60,609 bases of DNA from Hellea sp. Its GTDB lineage: Bacteria; Pseudomonadota; Alphaproteobacteria; Caulobacterales; Maricaulaceae. A program made the position numbers and the translations under genes. Below, in pieces: positions 7,976 to 16,309 of the stretch. The stretch covers positions 1-60,609 of the forward strand of contig JAOIVW010000019.1 in NCBI GenBank assembly GCA_028224375.1. The letters are read 5' to 3'. Every line of letters starts with the position of its first letter. The first letter of the stretch is position 1. The notes beneath the pieces are model-generated. The model was not told the origin of the DNA. It worked only from the letters and a program-made list of their open reading frames with translations, and made no database searches.

Positions 7976-10350
7976 TAAAAACTGTTTTTAACTAATTTAG
8001 CCAAGCGTTTTAGCGATTCAGGCTTTGTCATATGCGGATTTCTTTTTAAATAGGGATGAGGGGGTAAGTGCTCATCTCTGGATTTTACCTGAGACAAGAC
8101 CTGTTTTAATTGTATCTCAAAATCATCGAGTGTGTCCGCAGATACGGCCAGTCCCATATCAGATAAGGTAAGAGACGGCATGGGGGCTGAGCTAGGCAAT
8201 GTTATTACTGGCACATTAAAAGCGGGTGCCATGAGGCAAACATTGGAAAAATAGCTGACCAAGATATCTGTGACTGACATCACTTTCGCAAACCGAACAT
8301 TTCGTAGGACGGTGAAACGCGACTTATCGCCAAATTCTTCCATTAGATATTCGCTGATATGTCCGAGCAAAGCTTCGGATTGAGACGGATGCAGCTTAAC
8401 ACAGAGGTGTAGCTTTTTGTGAGGCTTCAAAGCTTTCGCAATGGTTTCAACAGCGGCTTGAATTTCGGTATCAGGCAGGGGTTGCGCCGCAAAGGTAAGG
8501 GTTCTGGATTGGGGTGAGCCTAATAGGGCTTTGCGAGTGACCTTTCGGTCAAAACTACGAGCCATTTTAATATCTTCGTCCAAATTAATTGCGCCAATCG
8601 TGTGCACATTCTCTGGATTTTGATCCCACTCGTTCACATAACGGTCTCTGGCAAAACTATCAATGACGGCGCTTCGCAAAGCCATTGGCGGCTTATATCG
8701 CGACATCTCTGAAACGAATAATACCTGTACATCCAAGCTCGGAAGGTTTGCCGTTTCAAAGGCACGCGCGAGACAGCGTATATTGCCGTGCCGGCCCGGT
8801 AGCAAAAGGAGCTGCGCATTTTTCACGCCGTCTAGTTTTTGTACCATGAGGCGGTAAAGAATAACGTTACCGATCAACGCGCCGATATTCTGCTCCAGCG
8901 CTATACTGACAACTTCTTTCATTTCACTTGCCGGGAAAGCCCCGATGGATTGACCGTCCAAAGTCATGCGGCTCCCAGCTTGAACAAAATGCGAGAGCAG
9001 CGCGCGCTCCCCACTATCCGAACTATGCAAGGCGTTATAAAGGCAAGGCGTAAGGCTGGCTTTAGACAAGTTTCTGATGCCTTTGGGCGCGGCGAAATCA
9101 AAGGTCGTAACAGGGGCGATATCAGTCAGCTTATTAGAAATTACATTATGCGCGAGCTCATAACTTTTGGACCGCGTATTTGTAGCGATATAGATATGGT
9201 TTTTGCCATCGGACGGAATTGAGGGAAGTGCTGCAATTAGACGTTTTTTAATAGCCTTAATAAAGATATTTAGGCCCGACGTCATTTCCTTAACGGAAGG
9301 TTCCAACAACCACTCATCTTGAGAGTCTTCATCACTGACAACGCCTGAGCCTTGCCCCAAAATATAGACGGGGTTTCGACCCATGAGAGCAAGTGTACGC
9401 GGAAGCGCATTGGAGGGTCCGCTAAAATAGACAGGAACATTTGACCCTTGGGTTTCAACAGAGCGCAGGGCGGCATAAAACCGCTGAATAGGGCGGTAAA
9501 TAATATCAGAAATATCTAGGGCGAGGTCTTCATCCAGAATTGTTGGTATAAATCGTCTTATGGATGGGGAGGCTAACGCTGCCGCCATGAATTGTTGTCC
9601 CAAGTCATCGCAGGCTTTGGAGATAAAGGCGTCCCCTCGCGAATAAGGAGCTGCATGATGATCTTTAGGATCATAAAAACGTACATTTACACGCGGGCCC
9701 AAGACTGATTTTAACCCAGCCGTGATGACGGCATTATCACACGGCATTTGAGGCATAACAATTATTTCGTCATAACCTTTGAAGACTTCCAAATCTGCTT
9801 TGACTAACCGTCCCAATGGCAGGCACAAAATTGCTGCGCCCTTATTAGTCACTTTTTTAGGACTCTGGGCTTCAGATATTGAAAACCTATCAACCCGGCT
9901 TTTTCCTTTATGATAGACAAGCTGAGTATAGCGCGTCGAAAACTCGGGCAGAGCGGGACGGGTCAACTTATCTTTTAGCGTTTTAGATGATTGAAGGGCG
10001 TATTTCGGCATGCGTCCTAAGGCATGAAGAACCCGATTTCTCATGCGCTCAGCGGATAAGTCAATTTCGTTTTCAGAGAGATATTGCAAAATTTCTACGC
10101 GCCGGGGGTCGCAATAGAGTGTTTGCGCCATGCGCCTAACAGAGATTGGCATAGAAAAACGCCTTGAATAAAGTTCGAATAAACGGCTTTTACGAGCGAG
10201 AGAAATCTTGCGGGATTGGAAAAGCTTTAGCAGCGCAAAGGCATAGGCCGAACTGATACGCGCATGATCATTTGCGTAAAGCGGCATGCGCTTGCGCAGT
10301 TCAAACACGACATCAAGTATCAAGTAATAAATGTAATCAAAGATAATCAC
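7972..10350 (-). CDS. Large GT-B-like glycan transferase, unassigned (792 aa)
   Basis: I do not recognise the family precisely. The C-terminal third looks like the donor domain of GT-B transferases of the sialyltransferase/CDP-glycerol transferase kind: VKLHP (KLHP at 652-655), then SYFSN (699-703) and APAFNVPVITL. The same KLHP and FSN motifs occur in the 1278-aa protein of this locus. The N-terminal 170 residues are basic and partly hydrophobic without clear transmembrane helices. The start is a GTG at 10350; the nearby ATG codons are out of frame and no strong ribosome binding site is seen. It ends convergently with neuD (4-bp overlap). Transfer of the nonulosonic acid made next door is a plausible but unproven role. 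Confidence 0.65.
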   Translation of the reverse strand: MIIFDYIYYLILDVVFELRKRMPLYANDHARISSAYAFALLKLFQSRKISLARKSRLFELYSRRFSMPISVRRMAQTLYCDPRRVEILQYLSENEIDLSAERMRNRVLHALGRMPKYALQSSKTLKDKLTRPALPEFSTRYTQLVYHKGKSRVDRFSISEAQSPKKVTNKGAAILCLPLGRLVKADLEVFKGYDEIIVMPQMPCDNAVITAGLKSVLGPRVNVRFYDPKDHHAAPYSRGDAFISKACDDLGQQFMAAALASPSIRRFIPTILDEDLALDISDIIYRPIQRFYAALRSVETQGSNVPVYFSGPSNALPRTLALMGRNPVYILGQGSGVVSDEDSQDEWLLEPSVKEMTSGLNIFIKAIKKRLIAALPSIPSDGKNHIYIATNTRSKSYELAHNVISNKLTDIAPVTTFDFAAPKGIRNLSKASLTPCLYNALHSSDSGERALLSHFVQAGSRMTLDGQSIGAFPASEMKEVVSIALEQNIGALIGNVILYRLMVQKLDGVKNAQLLLLPGRHGNIRCLARAFETANLPSLDVQVLFVSEMSRYKPPMALRSAVIDSFARDRYVNEWDQNPENVHTIGAINLDEDIKMARSFDRKVTRKALLGSPQSRTLTFAAQPLPDTEIQAAVETIAKALKPHKKLHLCVKLHPSQSEALLGHISEYLMEEFGDKSRFTVLRNVRFAKVMSVTDILVSYFSNVCLMAPAFNVPVITLPSSAPMPSLTLSDMGLAVSADTLDDFEIQLKQVLSQVKSRDEHLPPHPYLKRNPHMTKPESLKRLAKLVKNSFY

Positions 10351-10403
10351 ATCATCATGTTATCGTAGTCTTATCAGGCCGTCAGTTAGAAAAAGCGGTT
10401 TTA

Positions 10404-11936
10404 CTACTCTTCCGTCTCAACGTCTTCTTCAGTCTGCAGTGTTTCGTCCGTTGGCATTTGATAATCCGCCCGCGCTTGCCAAGCATTAAACGATGTGCCC
10501 GGCTGGAGGCCAACCATGCGGATGAGTGCACATCCGTGATCTTCTTTAAAAGTATAAGAGACTGTCATGCGTTTCGGTTTGTTAGACAAATTATAATTTG
10601 TTGCAAAAGTTTCCATAGGTGTATCGCGTGTGCAGGATTTTATCAGGCGAAGCTGAATATCCATCTCGTCTTCACTCCAAAACCACCCCCCAAATGTCAC
10701 CGTTGTTCCTGCTTTAATAGCAGTTTCACGGTAGATCTTCTGGATCGGCACACCCGCTTTTTCTATGGTAAATGTGTCCGCCGTCAATGTTCCATCAGGT
10801 GCTTCAGACACTGAGTCGCTGACGGTTACGCCGTCTCTTAGCAACCAAGTTTCAAAATCTGATACACCTGCAACATCAGCTGTATTTATATCGAAAGGTA
10901 TTTCTACTTTAGGCGTATAACGGCCTCCGCCTGACAGACAGGTATCGATTGCAGGGTCTAGGGCTTTTACAAATTCCTTCGCCCATTTTTCTGAATTTGG
11001 GCGATCCAAGTGACTTTTGTCATACGAGTATAAACCAGGAACGTCTTTATATACGAACTGTATACCTAATTCTTCTTTACCAATTTCAAAGGCGCTAGTT
11101 CCTGTGTTAGGGGAATTAACTAGGTACATTATAGGACAGGCATCTTCATAGCCTTTAACTTCTAAAAACTCCCGCGCCCGCGTTACCATTTGTCCGGCCG
11201 CCCGAATTCTATAGTCAGGGTTTGGTGTAATTAAGACTTGATCTTCCTCAGGTGCAACGAGGTTCCATTTCATGCTCGCCGTTCTGGCAGAGCGCCACCG
11301 GCCCCCTACTTTCCCGCTGCAGTAAAAGTCTTTTAACCACTTAATATTTGACTGGCAGGCAAATTTTTGCACGCGCTGCGCGTTGTAAAAAAAAGTAAAC
11401 CGAGTTTTATACTTTTCTGGGAAATCAACAAGCTCGCGGAAATTCGGAGAGATTAAATCTGTATAAAAAATCTCGTAATTCGCCATAATAATTTTTGGTT
11501 TCAGGTCGAACCGCTCCATCGTTATGAGAGCTGATTTATATCCAGCGCCTTCTGCGGCCAAAACCACGTAAGTCAGTCCTTTACTTTTGAAATAATCATC
11601 AATCCCATTCGTCGAAAATGACCTCTTGGTACGGCTATTTCCGAAAATAACGACATCGGCATTCTCAGCATTTTTAATGGCATCTTTTTGGACACCTAGA
11701 AAAATAGACCCTGAGTCATACCGGCTGACTGTGATGCCTTGGCACCCCCACATGAAATCACCTTCCGTATATGGCGTCGGATCGCAGTTACGTATTCTCC
11801 AGAAGTCTGTAAAATAGGTATCGAATTTAAGAATCGTACCAACGCCAAAAACCATGAAGACGCAAAAAAACGCAATCATCTTCAAGCCAGGCGACTTGGT
11901 ATAGCTTACGGTGTTATCAACAGTGTCTTCAGTCAT
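10404..11936 (-). CDS. Membrane-anchored SGNH-like protein with C-terminal carbohydrate-binding-like domain
   Basis: The 510-aa protein has one N-terminal transmembrane helix (about 18-37). An extracytoplasmic SGNH-type domain follows, with a nucleophile-like FGNSRTKRS (Ser about 101) and a C-terminal D-x-x-H (D306, H309 in YDKSHLD). Residues about 345-500 are rich in beta strands and resemble a jelly-roll carbohydrate-binding module. SGNH partners of MBOAT proteins move acyl groups onto glycans in the periplasm (AlgJ/AlgX/DltD-like logic). The frame could begin at a TTG (11948), but the ATG at 11936 overlaps the MBOAT stop by one base (TAATG) and is preferred. Confidence 0.75.
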   Translation of the reverse strand: MTEDTVDNTVSYTKSPGLKMIAFFCVFMVFGVGTILKFDTYFTDFWRIRNCDPTPYTEGDFMWGCQGITVSRYDSGSIFLGVQKDAIKNAENADVVIFGNSRTKRSFSTNGIDDYFKSKGLTYVVLAAEGAGYKSALITMERFDLKPKIIMANYEIFYTDLISPNFRELVDFPEKYKTRFTFFYNAQRVQKFACQSNIKWLKDFYCSGKVGGRWRSARTASMKWNLVAPEEDQVLITPNPDYRIRAAGQMVTRAREFLEVKGYEDACPIMYLVNSPNTGTSAFEIGKEELGIQFVYKDVPGLYSYDKSHLDRPNSEKWAKEFVKALDPAIDTCLSGGGRYTPKVEIPFDINTADVAGVSDFETWLLRDGVTVSDSVSEAPDGTLTADTFTIEKAGVPIQKIYRETAIKAGTTVTFGGWFWSEDEMDIQLRLIKSCTRDTPMETFATNYNLSNKPKRMTVSYTFKEDHGCALIRMVGLQPGTSFNAWQARADYQMPTDETLQTEEDVETEE

Positions 11937-13465
11937 TAGAATGCCCAATACAAGAATTCAGTGGTCGGCGACAGATAAAACACCGCAACTGCTGCAATAA
12001 TGGCCATTACGGCCGTCCAGATTAAGTTTGGTTTATAGCTGACTGTAATCAAACCAAAGGCTTTTGCAGGGCCGTGCTTTTCATAAGTTGCGCGGACATC
12101 ACCAAAGATTTGCGCCATATTCGGCATACCGAGCGCAATCGCGAACCCTGCTAACAGGAAGAGCCAGAACTTCAGATCAAGCGCCGCAATATCTGCGCCA
12201 AATGTCGCAAAACCATCCCCGCCAAACATGGCCGAGAGCATCGTAGACGTTCCGTCCATTAATGATCTACCTGTTCCGGAGAGCATATCGGTACCAATCT
12301 TGAAGAATACCCAAGCAACGACGACAGCGATAAAGGTGATAAACCAGCTAATAATTTTCCACCCTATAGTTTTTTGTAAGGCGGCAAGGACTGCCACTTT
12401 TTTTACAAACATATTAAAGGCGTGATTGATAACGAGATAGGCTCCATGCAATGTGCCCCAAATGACAAAATTCCAATTCGCCCCGTGCCAGAGACCGCCT
12501 AAAACCATGGTCGCCATGAGGTTAAACCATCGCCGCGCCTTGCCTTTGCGGTTGCCGCCCATAGCGATATAAAGATAATCGCGCAGGAAAGTTGAGAGCG
12601 TAATGTGCCAACGCCGCCAAAACTCGATGATATTGGTTGATTTATACGGTGAGAAAAAGTTGACGGGAAGTTTTACGCCAAACATTCGTCCAAGCCCGAC
12701 AGCCATGGTTGAATAGCCCGCAAAGTCGAAATAGATTTGGAAGGTATAAGAGAGTGACCCCTTCCACGCCGTAACAAAACTCATGACGGTCTCTGGGTCG
12801 CTTACGGAGGAAAAGACCGGCGCAGCATAACCGGCAAAACTATCGGCGAGGATTTTTTTTGAAAATAAGCCCAGACCAAAAATACTCACCCCGATTAAAA
12901 TGTTTTCCCAACGGATACGCCCAAAGGTATCGGAGGCAAATTGTTTAATAATCTGGCCGTGATGAACAATTGGGCCCGCGATGAGCTGCGGGAAAAAAGC
13001 GACAAATAGCGCGTAAGAGAGGAAGTCTCGTTCTTTGATTTTACGGCTATAAGTATCGGTATTATAGGCAACTTGCTGGAAGGTATAAAAGGAAATGCCA
13101 ATTGGAAGGGCGATGCGTTTAAAATCAAATTCCGCGCCGCTAATAGCTGAAACATTTTCCAAAAAGAAGTTGGTATATTTGAAATAGCCAAGCAAGGCGA
13201 GATTTAGGCCGACTCCCAGCACAGTCAGCCAATAACGTTTGCGGTCTTCTGCCGAGGAAATCAATCCGGTCAGCAAGTAGTTGATAACAATAGAGCCGCC
13301 GATAAGCGCTAAAAGCTTGATATCATGATAGGCATAGAAAAATAGCGACGCGGCGACCAAAATTGCCGAGGCACCGCGCACGCCTGCAAAGCGCCTTGCG
13401 AGTCCTGTCAGCAAAAGTGTCAGGGGCACAAACAGAAAAATGAATGTATAAGAATTAAATAGCAT
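11936..13465 (-). CDS. MBOAT-family membrane O-acyltransferase (AlgI-like)
   Basis: The 509-aa polytopic protein opens with MLFNSYTFIFLFVPLTLLL, typical of AlgI-type MBOAT proteins. Family motifs are FWRRWHITLSTFLRDYLY (282-299) and the catalytic-histidine region GLWHGANWNFVIWGTLHG (H327, H340). The last six residues are FLYWAF, an FxYxxF tail like that of DltX and many AlgI-type proteins, in which the tyrosine is thought to take part in acyl relay. With the SGNH gene coupled to its stop, it should acylate, probably acetylate, the glycan of this locus at the outer face of the inner membrane. There is no ligase or carrier gene nearby, so acetyl-CoA is the likely donor. Confidence 0.9.
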   Translation of the reverse strand: MLFNSYTFIFLFVPLTLLLTGLARRFAGVRGASAILVAASLFFYAYHDIKLLALIGGSIVINYLLTGLISSAEDRKRYWLTVLGVGLNLALLGYFKYTNFFLENVSAISGAEFDFKRIALPIGISFYTFQQVAYNTDTYSRKIKERDFLSYALFVAFFPQLIAGPIVHHGQIIKQFASDTFGRIRWENILIGVSIFGLGLFSKKILADSFAGYAAPVFSSVSDPETVMSFVTAWKGSLSYTFQIYFDFAGYSTMAVGLGRMFGVKLPVNFFSPYKSTNIIEFWRRWHITLSTFLRDYLYIAMGGNRKGKARRWFNLMATMVLGGLWHGANWNFVIWGTLHGAYLVINHAFNMFVKKVAVLAALQKTIGWKIISWFITFIAVVVAWVFFKIGTDMLSGTGRSLMDGTSTMLSAMFGGDGFATFGADIAALDLKFWLFLLAGFAIALGMPNMAQIFGDVRATYEKHGPAKAFGLITVSYKPNLIWTAVMAIIAAVAVFYLSPTTEFLYWAF

Positions 13466-13522
13466 TTAAAGGCTGATCCTCTGACCCGTTTGGCCTCGTT
13501 TTAAGTAAATTTTGGGGCATTG

Positions 13523-15175
13523 CTAGTCAATAATGTCTTCGACGTCGTCTTCAGATATTGACACTGAGCGCGGCGAGGCTTGCATCATCTCGACAATCTC
13601 ATCACGGTTGGTAATGAAGTCATGAGCGTTGCAAATCAGCGAGAAACCTGAGGGGCTGCGGCTAAGTAATTGGAAGCGCGGCGGCAGCACCAAGCGGCGC
13701 GGCACAGAGCGGTACACCACAATGATTGGCGCATCACCTGCAGCTCCAAATATGGTGCGCAGATCAAGGCGGTCTAAATCTCTGAGCAAAGCTCCATCTA
13801 TTAGAAAGCCCGCTCCCTGACGCGTCACGCCGTAAGACAATGTCAGGAAAAGCTTAGCCGTATCCGAGAGAGTATCTGATGTGCCCTCTGCATAAGCGGA
13901 TAACTCACCTTGGGTCGTTTCGCTCAGTCTCAAGTCATGGTCTTTGCTACGGTCTAAAATCTGAGCTGCACGCGCTTTATCAATCGTAAATTCTGCTGTC
14001 ACTATTTGCAATGCTGCCCCTAGGTTTAAGGATTCAGCAATCGTGCTGACATCTGACCAGTCCGTTTTCTTTGCTTGAAAAATAGCGGCACGGACAGGGC
14101 TGTCTAACGTGCCATCAAAGATGTCGACTTTATACGGTGTGTCTTCGCCCCCGCGCAGATTAAGTAACGGCCGGAAAAAGGGCTCATAGGAGGAGACCAT
14201 CATGATCGCTTGAGATAGATTAGAGATGTACCCTGTTATGAAGCGGAAAAGGATGACCAAAATCACAAGGCTGGACAGATTAAGTAGGAGGGCATTTCCT
14301 CCGCCAAAAAACAAAAATGCCGCTAGCGCGATAATCACTAAAGCCATCATTAGGTCTGTCACAGATTTACTGTATGCGCTCATGCGTTGTCGTTTTACAA
14401 ATGCCCCTAAGAAGCCCTGCTCGCCGGGACGGTCAGGGTTTATCAGCTCTTCGGCCTTAGAATCGGCAATAAAGGGATCAGAACTAACTTTAGCAATAAA
14501 TTCGGCCTCTTCTTGGCCTTTAAGCTTTGCAGACGCTTGAATGTCTTGTGAGGTCCGAGCGGCCCATAATATAAGATAAATATTCAGTGGCAGAACAAGT
14601 AATCCTGCCAAGCCCAAAAACCCTGCTGCGATAGGGACTGTTACAAGTGAAATTGTAAACACGCATATCAAAAGTAGCGCGGGCTGAATTAAATTCATCA
14701 CGCGAATATAGCTCAGGCTCAAATAACGGCAGTCTCGGCTAAGATATTGAAGATAAGAACTGCGATCAAAACCACGTCCGCTTTTTACCGCGCTAACGAG
14801 GCGTAGGCGCGTATCATCAAGAAGGTCTTGGTAAAAACTGCGCCCGATACGCGTCACGATTAATTTATGCCCGACGCCGGCTAAGATAGAGATTATCAAA
14901 ATACCGCCTGTTAGGCTGGCGTAAATCAATTGATTGGAGCCGCCTGATTTGGAAATATCTATTTTGAGAGGACCGTAGGTTAAAATCCCATTTGCATCAT
15001 AGGCCCGAGCTGCCCCGACTAGAAGCAGCACGGCTAAAATTTGCACGGCTGTGGTTAAAAACCCTGTCAAAAATATAATTGCGGCACGCTTTTTATGTCG
15101 CCATAAACCGCTGCCCAAAATATGCCGCCACGCGCGCTTGAGATAAGCGCGGTTCTCTTGTGAGACTGTTGACAT
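13523..15175 (-). CDS. ABC-exporter-like protein with degenerate nucleotide-binding domain
   Basis: The 550-aa protein has an ABC type-1 exporter layout: about 320 N-terminal residues with four to six hydrophobic helices (near 30-55, 85-105, 160-200, 270-310) and an intracellular stretch RTSQDIQASAKLKGQEEAEF. The C-terminal 200 residues sit where the ATPase should be but have no Walker A GxxGxGK(S/T) and no LSGGQ signature. The stretch GAGFLIDGALLRDLDRLDL looks like a worn Walker B/D-loop (usually ILLLDEATSALD), and APIIVVYRS like the H-loop strand. It may be a non-hydrolysing partner, scaffold or regulator in glycan export. It sits between PhyH and MBOAT genes. Confidence 0.7.
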   Translation of the reverse strand: MSTVSQENRAYLKRAWRHILGSGLWRHKKRAAIIFLTGFLTTAVQILAVLLLVGAARAYDANGILTYGPLKIDISKSGGSNQLIYASLTGGILIISILAGVGHKLIVTRIGRSFYQDLLDDTRLRLVSAVKSGRGFDRSSYLQYLSRDCRYLSLSYIRVMNLIQPALLLICVFTISLVTVPIAAGFLGLAGLLVLPLNIYLILWAARTSQDIQASAKLKGQEEAEFIAKVSSDPFIADSKAEELINPDRPGEQGFLGAFVKRQRMSAYSKSVTDLMMALVIIALAAFLFFGGGNALLLNLSSLVILVILFRFITGYISNLSQAIMMVSSYEPFFRPLLNLRGGEDTPYKVDIFDGTLDSPVRAAIFQAKKTDWSDVSTIAESLNLGAALQIVTAEFTIDKARAAQILDRSKDHDLRLSETTQGELSAYAEGTSDTLSDTAKLFLTLSYGVTRQGAGFLIDGALLRDLDRLDLRTIFGAAGDAPIIVVYRSVPRRLVLPPRFQLLSRSPSGFSLICNAHDFITNRDEIVEMMQASPRSVSISEDDVEDIID

Positions 15176-15192
15176 CTTTGCGGGCGTTAAGC

Positions 15193-16239
15193 TTAGACGT
15201 TATGTGTGTTGAGAACAGCTTCACGCGCCGCTGCAACATCAGGCTGGCTGTAAAAACGGGTCAGAAGCTTGTCTTTTTCTCTGGCCGCCATACGGTTAAG
15301 CAAATTCGGCTTACGCTTATAGGCCATGCGGCGCAGTAATGTATCTGGCTGCGTATTTGGCGCTTGATGGCGGTTGAAATGCTCGCCCATAGGCCCTTTG
15401 AGGTTTTGCATCCCAGCGGGTAGGGGAATATCATCCTTAAACGGAAACTCTGTTGCAAAGCAGCCAATACGTGAAATCATCCAGCGTTTTTCCGTTACAT
15501 TCGGGGCGCGGCCATGCCAAGAATCGTTGAGGAAGAAATATATATCGCCCATTTGGCCCGAAATTTCGACTTTTTTAGCATTCGCCTTTTTGGCAACACG
15601 GGCATTTAGTTTTGCTTCGGGGACATAGTCTTCGGGCAAAAAGAGAAGCTCACGCTTGCCGAGATGATGCTTGCGCGTAAAGTTTTTTTCAGGACCGAGC
15701 ATCAGATCCCAGCGTGGGTCACGGGTATCCCAATGCGTTTCGGGGATTACAGCTGTACCGCCTCCGCCTTGCTCGGGCATATCGTCAAAGAAAATTCCGA
15801 ACGTAAATTCGCCCAATGTGTCTCGGTGCCAAACGTGTGGAAGCTGGAAGTCATGCACCCAGTCATTCTCGCCTGAGCTACGGCGGATAAGATCAACCCG
15901 CATACGAAAATTATCACCCGCCAGACCCTTGATGAAGTCTTTCATTACGGGGGCCGCAAACATATCATTTGTTAGGTCTAAATAGCTGGGAGATTGTAGG
16001 CTTGGAAACCAAATTGTATGCATGAGTTTGGTGTAAATGGACCGAAATTCGACGCTGGCATCCACAGCGGGGCCACCAGCTTTTTTCCGCCGGGCTTCGT
16101 CCTTATCCAAAATAATTTTAAGGTCTGCGCGTGCCTTTTCAACAGCTTCGCGTTTGAAAAAATTCTTAATCAAAAAATAACCGTCTTTTTCGACAATGTC
16201 GATAAAGTTGCTGGGGCCGTCATAGCAAACTGTGCTCAT
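15193..16239 (-). CDS. PhyH-like Fe(II)/2-oxoglutarate dioxygenase
   Basis: The 348-aa protein resembles the phytanoyl-CoA dioxygenase family. The iron triad is visible as H138-R-D140 (HVWHRDTLGEF) and distal H242 (NDSWHGRAPN), followed by the 2-oxoglutarate-binding basic residue in TEKRWMISRIG. Members oxidise or hydroxylate small molecules, lipids or sugar-linked intermediates, and the substrate is not predictable here. The ATG has GGAG 7 nt upstream. Its place among glycosyltransferase and acyltransferase genes suggests it modifies a building block or lipid anchor of the same glycan, which is inference. Confidence 0.82.
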   Translation of the reverse strand: MSTVCYDGPSNFIDIVEKDGYFLIKNFFKREAVEKARADLKIILDKDEARRKKAGGPAVDASVEFRSIYTKLMHTIWFPSLQSPSYLDLTNDMFAAPVMKDFIKGLAGDNFRMRVDLIRRSSGENDWVHDFQLPHVWHRDTLGEFTFGIFFDDMPEQGGGGTAVIPETHWDTRDPRWDLMLGPEKNFTRKHHLGKRELLFLPEDYVPEAKLNARVAKKANAKKVEISGQMGDIYFFLNDSWHGRAPNVTEKRWMISRIGCFATEFPFKDDIPLPAGMQNLKGPMGEHFNRHQAPNTQPDTLLRRMAYKRKPNLLNRMAAREKDKLLTRFYSQPDVAAAREAVLNTHNV

Positions 16240-16291
16240 GATATTCTCCGCTGTTACGCCGTAGCGCTTCCTAACATAATCTTATATCTTA

Positions 16292-16305
16292 CGGCAAGCT
16301 TGCCG
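16292..16305. repeat. Perfect 14-bp palindrome
   Basis: CGGCAAGCTTGCCG lies in the 70-bp gap between the 1278-aa gene and the PhyH gene. No T-run follows on the minus strand, so it is a poor intrinsic terminator. It could be a protein-binding site or a pause hairpin. Confidence 0.4.
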
Positions 16306-16309
16306 CTGT

